Shown here in pieces: positions 22,979 through 31,555 of a stretch of 35,522 bases of DNA. Made by a program: the position numbers and the translations under genes. The stretch lies in the IMG/VR virus record IMGVR_UViG_3300027968_000013, positions 1-35,522 of that record; one strand, given 5' to 3'. The notes under the pieces were generated by a model. The model worked only from the letters and a program-made list of their open reading frames with translations, did no database searches and had not been told where the DNA came from. This DNA is from a virus. The stretch's first letter is position 1, and every line of letters begins with the position of its first letter.

Positions 22979-25900
22979 ACGTTCTCCGGGTCGGAACCTG
23001 AATGGATCTGCCGGTCGTGCGTTTCCAGCGCGGCCATCCGGTCCCCCGGGTCGATGTTCCCCACGTAGGCGAGCACCTTCTGCCCGAGCTTCTTGCGGGC
23101 CAGGGCCCGGTGATGCCCGTCGACTATAAACGCGCGGTGAGTGCCCGGCTCCTGCACCAGCACCGACGGGGCGACATGCCCCTTATGCTCCCGGATCAGC
23201 GTGACGAACTCGTTCACCTTGCCAGGCTGGTGAGACGCAGCCCACTTGTCCTCGTCGTCGGTGTCAACCCGGTCCCACGGCACCCACACCGGGCCCACCC
23301 ACCGGGCCCGCCTGACCCACGAGATGGCGTCCGCGGGGAAGTTCTTCGCCATCTGCAGGTACACGTGCTCGGCGTCGACCGGTGACGGGTCGCTGAAGTC
23401 GCTGACGCTCTTGCGGGAATCCCCCGACGGGGGTATCCCGGTCCGCGCGCCGATCGCGGCAGCCGGGGGCTGCAGCGTGTTCTGCGGCGCCGGCCACATG
23501 CCGCCGTGCTCGCTGCCCTGGTCCGGGAACACGGCCGCGGGGGGGGCGGGCTTGCGGCCGCGGACGGGGAACTTCCCGTCTTCGTCGCCGCGCGGGTACA
23601 GGCGCGGGTGCGTCCCGGATGCGAAGTCATCTTCCCAGTGCGGCGGCTCGCCGCCCGCCGACCCGTGCCCGTCCGGGACCGCCCCCGGCCCGGCGTCAGG
23701 CCAGTGCCCGGCTTCTTCCGTCCCGTCCGCCCGGTGCGGGTACGGCCATCGCGACCCCGCGGCCTGCAGGGCCTGCGCGGCGGGGGTGAGGACCAGTTCC
23801 TCCCCGTCCTCGCTGGCCATCCGCTGCAGCGCCTTGCCGAGATCCTTCCAGTCAACGGACTCCCACTCGCTGCGGAAAGCGGCGGACAGGTTCAGGTCCC
23901 CGATCTCCTTGCGCCGGTACCAGCCGGCGCCCAGGGTCTCATCCGGGGCCGAGGCTTGCAGCGACGGCTGGAAGAACGGGGCGTCGCACAGGAAGATGCT
24001 GACCGTCTTCCCGCCGCGTTCCCGGATCAGGGTGGCGCGGCGCTTCAGCGGCGGCAGCGGCCCCGTCTCCTCCTGCGCTTCGCGCAGCGCCGTGTCCCAC
24101 GGGTCCTCGCCGGCGCGGGCGGTGCCTCCGGGGAGATCCCATTCGCCGGAGCCGGAGCGCAGGTGCAGCAGGTAGCGGTGCTTGCCGTCTTCGGGGGAGC
24201 GGGAGCGGATCAGCAGGAACGACGCGCGGGTCTCGTCGTCTTTCGCCGCCTTCCCGAGATCCGCGAGCGGCGGCTCGGCGGCGGCCTGGGAGGGGGCAGG
24301 AACGCACCGGTCCCGGACATGGACCTGGCCGATCACCCCCCCGGCGGAGAACGGGGCGTCCAGCGGGATATCCCCGTCTTCGGCCACGTCCTTGCACAGG
24401 TCGCAGGCATCCGGGGACAGCAGCAGGTGCTTGTGCGTCACCCCGTAGTCCCGGTAGCACTGGATCGCCGCCGAGTTGATAGCGCGCCCGGTCTCAGTCC
24501 AGGCGATCATCTCAGCGCGGGCCGTGCTGCCCTCGAGCCCTGTCCTCGAGATCTCGGTGAGCCAGTGCTCGCCTTCGGTGGCGATGAACCCCCGCAGCGC
24601 CTCCGTGGCATGCTCCGCGGTGAAATCGGGGGGCTCGCCGGTGACGAGGCTCCTGGCGGCGGCGTAGCCGAGATGCCATGCTTCCGTCCACAGCGGGGTC
24701 AGCACGGCGGCGAGCACGTCGCGTATCTCGCCGGAGATCAGGTCGCGGAGGGTGCTGCCGGAGACGAACATGCCGCCGGCGGCGGCTTTCTTCCGCAGCG
24801 CCGACCCCCGCGCCTCAGCATCGCGGAAGGCGCGGGCGATCTGCTGCTTGTACGCGCCGACAAGGCCCAGGTCATGTTCCCAGCCGGGCCAGCGGGCAGC
24901 GGCCTTCCCCGTGACAGCAGGCACGTCCCCGCCGTCTCGGGGAGCATCCTCCGGCGGGCTGCCGTCCCCGGAGCCGCTCTTAAGGCAGATGGCCCCGGCG
25001 CGTTCCACGGCCGTGTCGATCAGGACGCCCTTCGCCAGGTCCTCCGCTATCGCGGACAGCGCCCTCGGCGGGATGTGCTCCGCAGCCCACGTGGAAATGG
25101 CCCGGCCCTTCCGCAGGTGCCGTCTCAGCGCGTCCAGCTCGCAGGCGGCAGCCTTGTGATGCGTGGCCCGGCCCGTCGCCGCCTCCCCCCGCTTCCGGCT
25201 CCCGGCCACCGGGGACCGTGACGGGGTTCCCCCCGTCCGCGGGGTCGGCGACTGGATCGCCCCGGCCGCGGCGGAATGCTGCGGGGTGAGGGATTCCCGG
25301 TGCGGTGCCAGCGGCTTCGGGTGCGTCCCCCCCGGCAGGACCTGCCCGGCGCGGCGCACCGACGGCTGGCTGGTCCGCGACCGCGACGACGGGGTCCGCT
25401 GCCCCGTGTTGGTGCCCTGCCCGGCGCCGCCGCCGCCCTCGATGGCTGCCCGGATCAGGTCCGGGGCCATCGAGAACGGCACCGGGCCCTGCGCGGTGAA
25501 CACCACCGGCTCGGAGGTTTCCCGCAGCCCCCACGGCGGCATGTCCAGCCGGTCCCGCACCTCGTCAACCGACGCGATGCCGTTCTGGACCTGCTGAACC
25601 CCCAGCTCGGTGATCTTCGCCTTGTCCTCGTCGTCGGTCAGCCCGGCGAACTTGAATTCCATGTCCTGCTGCCCGCAGATGTCCTGCAGGACGTAGTTGA
25701 AGATGTCCGCGGCGAACAGCAGCAGCGGCTTGGTCGACTTGCGGCTGCCGACGTCGGTTTCCCGCAGCGCCATCTGCGTGGCCATCGTCGACGGGCCCTT
25801 GCTGCCCGCGCTGCCCGCGACCATCGGCAGGATCCCCAGCTCGGCGGGGTTCACGTCGAACTGCATGCACACCTGGGTCTGCACCAGCAGGTCGAACCCG

Positions 25901-27072
25901 TCGGACAGGTCCACCGGCCGCTGCGGGTTCACCCTCGACCCGGCGGGCAGCACGATCACCTTCAGGTGGTAGGCGGGGTCGCCGGCTATCCCGTTGAGGG
26001 CGTCCTGGAGTTCCTTGATCTGCCCGGGGGTCATGTTCGCGTCGCCGGGGGAGATGTACACGGCGGGGATGGTGCCCTGGGTGAAGTAGTCGAGCTGGAA
26101 CTCCTGCTTCTGCAGGCCGGAGATGATCGGCAGCAGCGCCTGCTCGACCGGGGGGTACCCGTAGGGGGTGGTGCGGCGGGGGACGAACGGCCGGTACAGC
26201 ATCACGTCGGCGCGGAACGCGTTGACCTCGGCGCCGGCGAGGCCGCCTTCGTCGATGTCCGCGCCGGAGATCACCGTCTGGTAGTCCGAGCGGGGAACCC
26301 CGTACAGGTACTGCTGGTAGGCGGGGGCGGGGGGTGCGGGCTTGCCGCCGTGCATGTCGAGCAGGGGGCGGATGGTCTCCCCGTCGACGAGGCGGATCGA
26401 GTCCAGGTCGCTGCCGAGCAGGCCCCGGCCGAGGCCCCGCCCGTATTTGGGGCGGAAGACCAGCGACAGGGCATCGAAGACGAGCACCTGCTCCAGTATC
26501 GCCTTGAACCAGTCCTGGAACCGGAAGAAGTCCGGGTCGGGATGGCGGAAGAACCTGGTGGCGGCGGCGGCGCGCTCCCCGAAGTCCCGCATCGCGTGCC
26601 GGTCGCCCTGGTAGGCCTTCGCGGCGTGCTTGGTGAGGGCGATCTCCCATTCCAGGCCGGCGATCTCGTCTTTGCGGAGCTCGATGCACCGCCGGGCGAC
26701 GGAGTACCGTTCAGCGATGGTGCGGAGCTGGTCGAAGGAGGCGAGTTTCAGGCCTTCGGCGCCGGGGAGGGTGGGCAGGTTCCAGCCGACCTGGTACTGC
26801 CACCAGCGGGGGCCGGGGAACCCGCCGGGGATGGCGGGCTGGTCGACGGGCACCGGCTGGATCGGGGACATGGGGCCGAACGCGCCGTCGGTGAACACCT
26901 GGGACGGGCGGGGCAGGAACGGGCCGTAAGACGACTGCCAGGGGGTGCCGTACATGGCGTTGGAGGCGACCTGGTTCCAGCCGCCCCACCCGCCGGCGGA
27001 CGGCGCGGGGGTGTAGCGTGCGCCGCCGGGGACGGCTTTCATCGCGGCGAGGACACCGGAGGCACGGGACAT
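22975..27072 (-). CDS. Portal protein fused to MuF-like, Nudix and ParB-like domains
   Basis: 1365 residues from an ATG at 27072 with GGGAGGAGG upstream. Residues about 80-545 are a phage portal (ERYSVARRCIELRKDEIAGL, YGYPPVEQALLPIISGLQKQ, VCMQFDVNPAELGI). A linker follows. About 730-925 form a MuF-like minor-head domain (EMIAWTETGRAINSAAIQCY, CDLCKDVAEDGDIPLDAPFS, VHVRDRC). About 948-1075 are a Nudix hydrolase with the box G-x5-E-x7-RE-x2-EE at 983-1004 (TARAGEDPWDTALREAQEET inside it). About 1235-1350 form a ParB/sulfiredoxin-like domain with FIVDGHHRALARKKL (VDGHHR at 1317-1322). Portal plus MuF fusion is known; the added Nudix and ParB-like domains are unusual and may be delivered with the DNA. 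Confidence 0.88.
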   Translation of the reverse strand: MSRASGVLAAMKAVPGGARYTPAPSAGGWGGWNQVASNAMYGTPWQSSYGPFLPRPSQVFTDGAFGPMSPIQPVPVDQPAIPGGFPGPRWWQYQVGWNLPTLPGAEGLKLASFDQLRTIAERYSVARRCIELRKDEIAGLEWEIALTKHAAKAYQGDRHAMRDFGERAAAATRFFRHPDPDFFRFQDWFKAILEQVLVFDALSLVFRPKYGRGLGRGLLGSDLDSIRLVDGETIRPLLDMHGGKPAPPAPAYQQYLYGVPRSDYQTVISGADIDEGGLAGAEVNAFRADVMLYRPFVPRRTTPYGYPPVEQALLPIISGLQKQEFQLDYFTQGTIPAVYISPGDANMTPGQIKELQDALNGIAGDPAYHLKVIVLPAGSRVNPQRPVDLSDGFDLLVQTQVCMQFDVNPAELGILPMVAGSAGSKGPSTMATQMALRETDVGSRKSTKPLLLFAADIFNYVLQDICGQQDMEFKFAGLTDDEDKAKITELGVQQVQNGIASVDEVRDRLDMPPWGLRETSEPVVFTAQGPVPFSMAPDLIRAAIEGGGGAGQGTNTGQRTPSSRSRTSQPSVRRAGQVLPGGTHPKPLAPHRESLTPQHSAAAGAIQSPTPRTGGTPSRSPVAGSRKRGEAATGRATHHKAAACELDALRRHLRKGRAISTWAAEHIPPRALSAIAEDLAKGVLIDTAVERAGAICLKSGSGDGSPPEDAPRDGGDVPAVTGKAAARWPGWEHDLGLVGAYKQQIARAFRDAEARGSALRKKAAAGGMFVSGSTLRDLISGEIRDVLAAVLTPLWTEAWHLGYAAARSLVTGEPPDFTAEHATEALRGFIATEGEHWLTEISRTGLEGSTARAEMIAWTETGRAINSAAIQCYRDYGVTHKHLLLSPDACDLCKDVAEDGDIPLDAPFSAGGVIGQVHVRDRCVPAPSQAAAEPPLADLGKAAKDDETRASFLLIRSRSPEDGKHRYLLHLRSGSGEWDLPGGTARAGEDPWDTALREAQEETGPLPPLKRRATLIRERGGKTVSIFLCDAPFFQPSLQASAPDETLGAGWYRRKEIGDLNLSAAFRSEWESVDWKDLGKALQRMASEDGEELVLTPAAQALQAAGSRWPYPHRADGTEEAGHWPDAGPGAVPDGHGSAGGEPPHWEDDFASGTHPRLYPRGDEDGKFPVRGRKPAPPAAVFPDQGSEHGGMWPAPQNTLQPPAAAIGARTGIPPSGDSRKSVSDFSDPSPVDAEHVYLQMAKNFPADAISWVRRARWVGPVWVPWDRVDTDDEDKWAASHQPGKVNEFVTLIREHKGHVAPSVLVQEPGTHRAFIVDGHHRALARKKLGQKVLAYVGNIDPGDRMAALETHDRQIHSGSDPENV

Positions 27073-27091
27073 CGGGCGCGCCTCCTCCCCG

Positions 27092-27427
27092 TCAGGTGAT
27101 CTGGAGGTAGCCCGTCCTCGTCACGGGAATCTCCGGGTTGTCGGTGATCTTCACCCACGCCACGTAGATGCCGGTGCCGAGCGTGATAACCCCCGAGGGG
27201 CCTATCAGGCAGCGGGCGCTGTACGGGTACAGGGGATTGCCGGCCGCCGTCTCCCACGACCCTGCCACCCAGTCCGCGGCCTGCGGCACCTGGGTGGCCT
27301 GCGGCAGGAACGCGAACTGCACCACGTCCGATGTCGGGTCGTAGGAGACGCCGCTTTTCTCCGCGGATACGGGGACCTTGTAATACTCGGTGGCGAGCCG
27401 GGACAGGCTGAGAGAGGAGTAGCCCAC
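27092..27427 (-). CDS. Conserved small virion-associated protein
   Basis: 111 residues from a GTG at 27427 with GGGGAGGATT upstream. It runs LSLSRLATEYYKVPVSAEKS, VVQFAFLP, then WVAGSWETAAGNPLYPYSAR, IGPSG, YVAWVKITDNPEIPVTRTGY. The pattern of a surface beta domain ending in a VWVKITDNPE.PV strand is common among genes between terminase and portal or near the capsid in actinophages. A structural role is likely; no more precise function is recognised. Confidence 0.7.
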   Translation of the reverse strand: MGYSSLSLSRLATEYYKVPVSAEKSGVSYDPTSDVVQFAFLPQATQVPQAADWVAGSWETAAGNPLYPYSARCLIGPSGVITLGTGIYVAWVKITDNPEIPVTRTGYLQIT

Positions 27428-27439
27428 AATCCTCCCCGT

Positions 27440-28198
27440 TCAGCCCGTGCCCGGCGTTCCGGTGCTCCACCCCGTGTACGGGGTGCCGGCGTCCCATCCC
27501 GTGTACGGGATGCCCGCGTTCCACCCTGCATAGGGGGTGCCGAAGGTGAAAGCCGGCGCCGCAGGGGCGGCCTTGAACGAGACGATGCCGGAGGCGGCGC
27601 CGCCGGAGACGCTCAGCGTGCCGGCCGCGGTGTCCTTGCCGGTCCCGGTCGCGGCACCCGCGATGCCCCACGCGAAGTCGTAGTAGATGGAGGTTCCCGC
27701 GACGCCGTCCGCCGCGCCGGGCGTGACGGCGCTGCCCGCCGAGTCGGTCATCGTAGTGGTGATCGTGCCGCCGCCGTTGCCGCTGTTCCAGCAGACGGAG
27801 AAGATGATCAGGTCACCGCCGGCGCTGTCGGGCGCGGCGCACGCGGCGGCCGGGCTGGCGGAGGTGCCGGAGGAGTCCACCGGGGATGACAGGGCTGCCC
27901 CGGAGAACTCGCCCAGCATGGAAATCAGCGAAGGCCCCCCGTTGGCGGACGTGAAAACCGGGGCGGTCTCGCCGGCGGCGCAGTCCGGCTTGTACCAGAC
28001 GGATGTCCACTGCGATGAGGAGCCGGCGGTGAAGGCGGCGGACCATCCCGGCGACATGGTGCTGAACGGGTCTGTGGCGGAGGAGTCGCTGCTGATAAGC
28101 CACGCCACCAGCAAGTCCCCCGCGGTGGTCGGCTGGCCGAACGCCGGGGAGAGGCCGCTGGTGTCAACGGGTCCCAGCTTGACCAGGGCGACAGCCAC
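27440..28198 (-). CDS. Virion beta protein with C-terminal GTPYTGW repeats
   Basis: 252 residues from a GTG at 28198 with GGGAGGCGG upstream. Residues 1-210 have the same strand order as the left-edge virion protein: TTAGDLLVAWLISSD, SPGWSAAF, WTSVWYKPDCAAGE, GDLIIFSVCW. Residues 220-252 are three to four copies of a 9-residue aromatic repeat (FGTPYAGWNA, GIPYTGWDA, GTPYTGWST). Beta domains with such tails occur in head fibres or adhesins, but placement between terminase and portal leaves the role open. Confidence 0.65.
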   Translation of the reverse strand: MAVALVKLGPVDTSGLSPAFGQPTTAGDLLVAWLISSDSSATDPFSTMSPGWSAAFTAGSSSQWTSVWYKPDCAAGETAPVFTSANGGPSLISMLGEFSGAALSSPVDSSGTSASPAAACAAPDSAGGDLIIFSVCWNSGNGGGTITTTMTDSAGSAVTPGAADGVAGTSIYYDFAWGIAGAATGTGKDTAAGTLSVSGGAASGIVSFKAAPAAPAFTFGTPYAGWNAGIPYTGWDAGTPYTGWSTGTPGTG

Positions 28199-28231
28199 CG
28201 CTCACCGCCTCCCCCCGGCCGGCGCCGCGGA

Positions 28232-28438
28232 TCAGGTGCCCGGCTGCTGCTGCCCTGCCGCGCCTGCCATCCCCATCAGCGTCAGGTGCGCCGCGGTGAT
28301 CAGCGCCGCCCCCAGCGGGTCCGCCCCGGCCCGCTGCAACCCCAGGTACTCGGACACGATCGCCGCATAGGCTCCGTCTTCAGGGGTGAACGGGGCGTGC
28401 GGGACACCCTGGGGGCTGTCCTGCTGCTCGTCATCCAC
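28232..28438 (-). CDS. Small unknown phage protein
   Basis: 68 residues from a GTG at 28438 that lies inside the last codons of the upstream gene, an 8-base overlap. It reads VDDEQQDSPQGVPHAPFTPE then AYAAIVSEYLGLQRAGADPL and ITAAHLTLMGMAGAAGQQQP. Two amphipathic helices follow an acidic N-terminus. A longer frame to 28540 was rejected as shadow of the upstream gene. Position between terminase and portal is where small head proteins often occur. Function unknown. Confidence 0.55.
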   Translation of the reverse strand: MDDEQQDSPQGVPHAPFTPEDGAYAAIVSEYLGLQRAGADPLGAALITAAHLTLMGMAGAAGQQQPGT

Positions 28439-28670
28439 CCGCAGCCTCCCCGTCATCATCCGGGTCGAACGCGTCGTCGGGCCAGATCGCGTCCGGCTGC
28501 TCCCAGCGGCGCCAGAACTCGACGGCCGTGACGTTGCCATTGCCGAGCTTCTCGACCCGCCGCACCCGGTTGCAGGCCCGCTGGTGGAGTGCCCCGCAGT
28601 GCTCGCAGGCTTTCCCGGCGGCGAACGCGAGCCGGGCCTCGGCTTTCTCAGCTTTCGTCAGCCTGCGCAT
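28431..28670 (-). CDS. Small CxxC protein between terminase and portal
   Basis: 79 residues from an ATG at 28670. It begins MRRLTKAEKAEARLAFAAGK then ACEHCGALHQRACNRVRRVE, VTAVEFWRRWEQPDAIWPDD and a very acidic end. CEHC-x3-H-x3-C forms a plausible zinc knuckle. The C-EHCGALH-RAC-RVRR ... VEFW layout is one I associate with small proteins of Streptomyces-type phages and prophages. Function unknown. Confidence 0.65.
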   Translation of the reverse strand: MRRLTKAEKAEARLAFAAGKACEHCGALHQRACNRVRRVEKLGNGNVTAVEFWRRWEQPDAIWPDDAFDPDDDGEAAGG

Positions 28671-28728
28671 CCGTCCCTCCGGGATAGGTGATGTGCAGGC
28701 GGGACGACCCTGGCGGGATGCCTTCCAT
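28648..28728 (-). CDS. Possible micro-ORF after terminase
   Basis: 26 codons from an ATG at 28728, MEGIPPGSSRLHITYPGGTD then AQADES, 25 bases after the terminase stop and overlapping the next start by 23 bases. The internal LHITYPGGT string is protein-like and the frame is open further upstream, so it might be the end of a gene whose start was lost. No clear ribosome site. Tentative. Confidence 0.28.
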   Translation of the reverse strand: MEGIPPGSSRLHITYPGGTDAQADES

Positions 28729-28753
28729 GACGGCGATCAGGTATGGCAGGTCC

Positions 28754-30571
28754 TCACAGCTTCCTCCCCGCCAGCCAGTTCCGCCCCGTGTAGGACACCC
28801 ACCCTGGCCGTCCCCCGGTGAACGCCGCCAGCTTCCGCATGTACGCCTCCGGGGACGGGGAGCAATGCGGGCAGGCGCGCTCATGCGGCGGGTAGGTTTT
28901 CCCGCACTTCTCGTTCAGGCACGTCTTCAGGTAGGCCGCCGACCACGGCTCCCGCCGCGGCGCCCCGCCGGCGTGCTTCGGCGCCGGCTTCACCACCCGG
29001 GCGCCGCAGTTACGGCAGGCCTCGTCCTTCTCGTAGCTGACCCGGGCACCGCAAGCCGTGCAGTCATCGAACCCGTACACCATGCCCCAGTCGCCCTGCG
29101 AGCCGCCGGCGAGGTGGATCATCGCCCACACGAACGCGTCCGCCCGGTCGTCTTTCATCCGGGAACGGTCGTCACCCTCGGCCATCGCCGAAAGCTGCTC
29201 CTCGAGCCGGGTGAAACTGTCCCCGACCATGTGGATCCGGCCCTGCATGAACAGGCTGGAGGCACCCTGCGCGCGGGCGGCCTTCCCCCGCATGCCGCGC
29301 ACCGTCCGCAGCGGGATGTTCGGGTCGACGGTGTTCAGCAGCGCCCGCATGTAGTCGCCGGTCATGTTGACCTCGCCGACCACGCAGTCCGCCTCATGCC
29401 GGTAGAAGGCCTCGGCGGCGACGTTCATCTGCTGGTCGGGGGAGAACTTCCCGGAGCAGTCCTCCAGGCAGTAGAAGTCCCCGTCCGCGCCCTCGGCCAT
29501 GACCACGATGCCGGTCTCGTCGCTGGCGTTGTTGCTGGTGGTCGCAGGGTCGATGGCCACCACCACGCGCCGCCACGCGGGCAGCTTGTCCTTGTCGGGG
29601 AACACGCGGGACTCGTTGAACTGGTCGGCCGGGAACAGCGCCCCGTCGACCTCCCCCAGCAGCTCGCCGCGGAGTTCCTGGGCGAGCATCACCGGGTTGC
29701 CGGCGTACTCGCGTTCTAGCCGCTCACGCTGCACCCGGGAGAAGTGGATGTTCTCCGCCGCGATGGCCTCGGTGAGGTGAACGCCTGTCCCCGGGCCGCC
29801 GTCCGCGGCGGCAAACTCGTACCGGGCGTCGTCGATCAGCTTGCGGATCAGCCGCACCCGCTTCGGGGTGGTGGTGATCAGCAGCCGGGGATGCTTCCCC
29901 TTCCGCAGCGCCGGCATCAGGCCCTCGTGGAAGAACTGGACGTAGCGGATCATCGCCAGCTCGTCAAACCAGCAGTACGACAGGTTCTGCCCGCGGATCG
30001 AGTCGGGCCGCTCGGCGGAGAAACCGCGGATCTGGGAGCCGTTGGGGAGGCTGATCTCCAGCCGGTTCTTGTTGTAGTCCTTGCCCTCGGTGATCTCGAT
30101 GCCGCTGCGCCGGGCCTCGGCGAGGACGCCGGATTCCCCCTCGAAGCAGACGCCGCGCACGTCGTCGTACTTGGGGGCGCAGACCCCGACGTGGATGCCG
30201 GGCATGGACAGGGCCATCTCCAGCGTCCAGTTGGCCCCGGCTTTCGTCTTCCCGGTGCCTCTCGACGTGCACATCAGCCACACCGAGTAGCCGGGGTTGC
30301 CTTTGCACGGGGGGCACTCCCGGCACCAGGGGATCTTATGCACGCACCCGCAGCGGTACCCGTGCAGGTCCGGGTCTCCGTGGCGGGGATGGTCGGGGGG
30401 AAGCTGCTTCGGCCGCGGCCCGCTGTCCTCGTCTTCGGTTTCGGGTTTCTGCCACCAGCGGAGCTTCGGGAAGTACAGGGCGCGGACCTCGGAGATCCAC
30501 TGCTCGCGGATCTCCCGCGGCCAGCGGTCGAACCCGGCGGGGAAGGCGAACCCGTCAGCCTCTCCTGGCAC
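28754..30571 (-). CDS. terL: Terminase large subunit (packaging ATPase/nuclease)
   Basis: 605 residues from a GTG at 30571. Walker A is CTSRGTGKT (about 101-109), Walker B is CWFDEL (about 200-205), and the coupling motif is ITTTP. The C-terminal RNase-H-like nuclease has VVAIDPATT (Asp about 341), a Glu near YCLEDC and DDRADAF (about 474-480). It pumps phage DNA into proheads and cuts it. Unusual Cys clusters occur: CGCVHKIPWCRECPPC (about 74-89) just before the ATPase, and two C-terminal ribbons (CTACG...CRNCG about 504-523; CLNEKC...CPHC about 551-570), adding DNA- or protein-binding zinc sites. No separate small terminase subunit is recognised nearby. Confidence 0.93.
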   Translation of the reverse strand: MPGEADGFAFPAGFDRWPREIREQWISEVRALYFPKLRWWQKPETEDEDSGPRPKQLPPDHPRHGDPDLHGYRCGCVHKIPWCRECPPCKGNPGYSVWLMCTSRGTGKTKAGANWTLEMALSMPGIHVGVCAPKYDDVRGVCFEGESGVLAEARRSGIEITEGKDYNKNRLEISLPNGSQIRGFSAERPDSIRGQNLSYCWFDELAMIRYVQFFHEGLMPALRKGKHPRLLITTTPKRVRLIRKLIDDARYEFAAADGGPGTGVHLTEAIAAENIHFSRVQRERLEREYAGNPVMLAQELRGELLGEVDGALFPADQFNESRVFPDKDKLPAWRRVVVAIDPATTSNNASDETGIVVMAEGADGDFYCLEDCSGKFSPDQQMNVAAEAFYRHEADCVVGEVNMTGDYMRALLNTVDPNIPLRTVRGMRGKAARAQGASSLFMQGRIHMVGDSFTRLEEQLSAMAEGDDRSRMKDDRADAFVWAMIHLAGGSQGDWGMVYGFDDCTACGARVSYEKDEACRNCGARVVKPAPKHAGGAPRREPWSAAYLKTCLNEKCGKTYPPHERACPHCSPSPEAYMRKLAAFTGGRPGWVSYTGRNWLAGRKL

Positions 30572-30587
30572 ACGCCTCCCGCACAGG

Positions 30588-30731
30588 TCAGGCCGGGTGC
30601 AGGGCTAGCGACGTCCCCGGCGGCTGATGCTGGCAGTCGCAGACCTGGCCGCCCCCGGCTGCCAGGTCATGGTCCCGGCCTAGTCCCGGGCAGGCCGGGC
30701 GGCCGCCGCTGCGGCAGGGAACGCAGATCAC
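30588..30731 (-). CDS. Small Cys/His-rich protein upstream of terminase
   Basis: 47 residues from a GTG at 30731 that overlaps the TGA of the previous gene (GTGA). The sequence VICVPCRSGGRPACPGLGRD is followed by HDLAAGGGQVCDCQHQPPG. CxxC, a further Cys, a His, CxC and His make one or two zinc sites likely. It lies 17 bases before the terminase start, where a small terminase would often be, but it is too short and unlike known ones. Function unknown. Confidence 0.5.
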   Translation of the reverse strand: MICVPCRSGGRPACPGLGRDHDLAAGGGQVCDCQHQPPGTSLALHPA

Positions 30732-30850
30732 GCCGCGTCATCCCCGGCACCGTCTTCCGGGCCTGCGGTGTCTTCGGGGTCCGGGTCGTCGCAGATGCAC
30801 TCGCTGGCCGGCCGGGCCGGCATGAGGCACCGGGGGCAGAGCACCGCCAT
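30728..30850 (-). CDS. Very small CxxC acidic protein
   Basis: 40 residues from an ATG at 30850 with GAGGAGG seven bases upstream. It reads MAVLCPRCLMPARPASECIC then DDPDPEDTAG and an acidic tail. The two Cys pairs could bind one zinc ion. Strong ribosome site and coupled overlap with the next gene support that it is real. Function unknown. Confidence 0.55.
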   Translation of the reverse strand: MAVLCPRCLMPARPASECICDDPDPEDTAGPEDGAGDDAA

Positions 30851-30870
30851 CGCGCAGCCTCCTCAGATCC

Positions 30871-31365
30871 TCAGATCCTCACCCGTTCAACCCCGGGCCT
30901 GCGTGCCAGGTCAGCGGGCGTCACCTGATCGGGGCTAGGCTTGCCGCACAGCCAGTCCAGCCCGGCAGCCTCCCCGCAGGCGGCTACTAGCTGGGAGCAC
31001 ATGACGTCCCGGTCGGCGCGGGCGATCCGCATGAGAAGCCGCCAGTGCCAGCCGATGTCCTCCAGGCCGATGCCGGCTATGGCGGGGAAGTTGTACCCGG
31101 TGCCGAGCATGGACTCTGCCTTGGCGGCCACCACGGCACGCTGGGCACCTGTCACGGGCTCGGCTGTGTCGGCGGCCGCGTAGGCGCCCGCGTACGCGGC
31201 CAGGCTGCCGCGGCGCACCCCTCCAGGGCGGGCCTCGATGATGCCGCCCTGATCATCAGCGACGATGAAGGCGTGGTTGACCCTCGAGCGGGTTGCCATG
31301 CGGATGACCCAGGCGGGGAAACCCCGCGTTTTCACGCACACGTACATGCCGGGCAGGAGAGGCAT
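30871..31365 (-). CDS. Permuted papain-like (NlpC/P60 superfamily, YiiX-like) protein
   Basis: 164 residues from an ATG at 31365 with GGGGAGGCGGG upstream. VNHAFIVADDQGGIIEARPG has the leading His, followed by VRRGSLAAY and, much later, DRDVMCSQLVAAC with the catalytic-type Cys. His-before-Cys order, a beta strand after the His, and the GxxI-EARPGGV element are hallmarks of the permuted NlpC/P60 (YaeF/YiiX-like) fold. These act on amide or thioester bonds. No secretion signal is seen. Its place next to the packaging genes leaves lysis, virion entry or other roles open. Confidence 0.6.
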   Translation of the reverse strand: MPLLPGMYVCVKTRGFPAWVIRMATRSRVNHAFIVADDQGGIIEARPGGVRRGSLAAYAGAYAAADTAEPVTGAQRAVVAAKAESMLGTGYNFPAIAGIGLEDIGWHWRLLMRIARADRDVMCSQLVAACGEAAGLDWLCGKPSPDQVTPADLARRPGVERVRI

Positions 31366-31383
31366 CCCGCCTCCCCCCGCCGC

Positions 31384-31539
31384 TTACCGCCGCGCCGGCT
31401 CCAGGTAGGGCACTTCCGGGTACCAGCCGAGAACCGCCGCCGCCTGCATCACCTGAGCGGCCGTAGGCCGGATCGCCGCCACCCACTCCGGGTGAGGATC
31501 CGGAGTGCTGTCATCGCCGGCGGCAAGCTCGATGCGCAC
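31384..31539 (-). CDS. Small unknown protein
   Basis: 51 residues from a GTG at 31539, 17 bases after the stop of the HTH gene: VRIELAAGDDSTPDPHPEWV then AAIRPTAAQVMQAAAVLGWY, PEVPYLEPARR. It looks fully coding and helical in the middle. No good ribosome site is visible, so it may depend on re-initiation after the HTH gene. The stop lies 19 bases before the next start. Confidence 0.5.
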   Translation of the reverse strand: MRIELAAGDDSTPDPHPEWVAAIRPTAAQVMQAAAVLGWYPEVPYLEPARR

Positions 31540-31555
31540 GCAGCGATGATAGCCG

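Noticed and set aside
25276-27099. 607-codon plus-strand frame opposite the portal
   Set aside because: Composition typical of a GC-rich shadow frame; the minus strand has an unambiguous portal.
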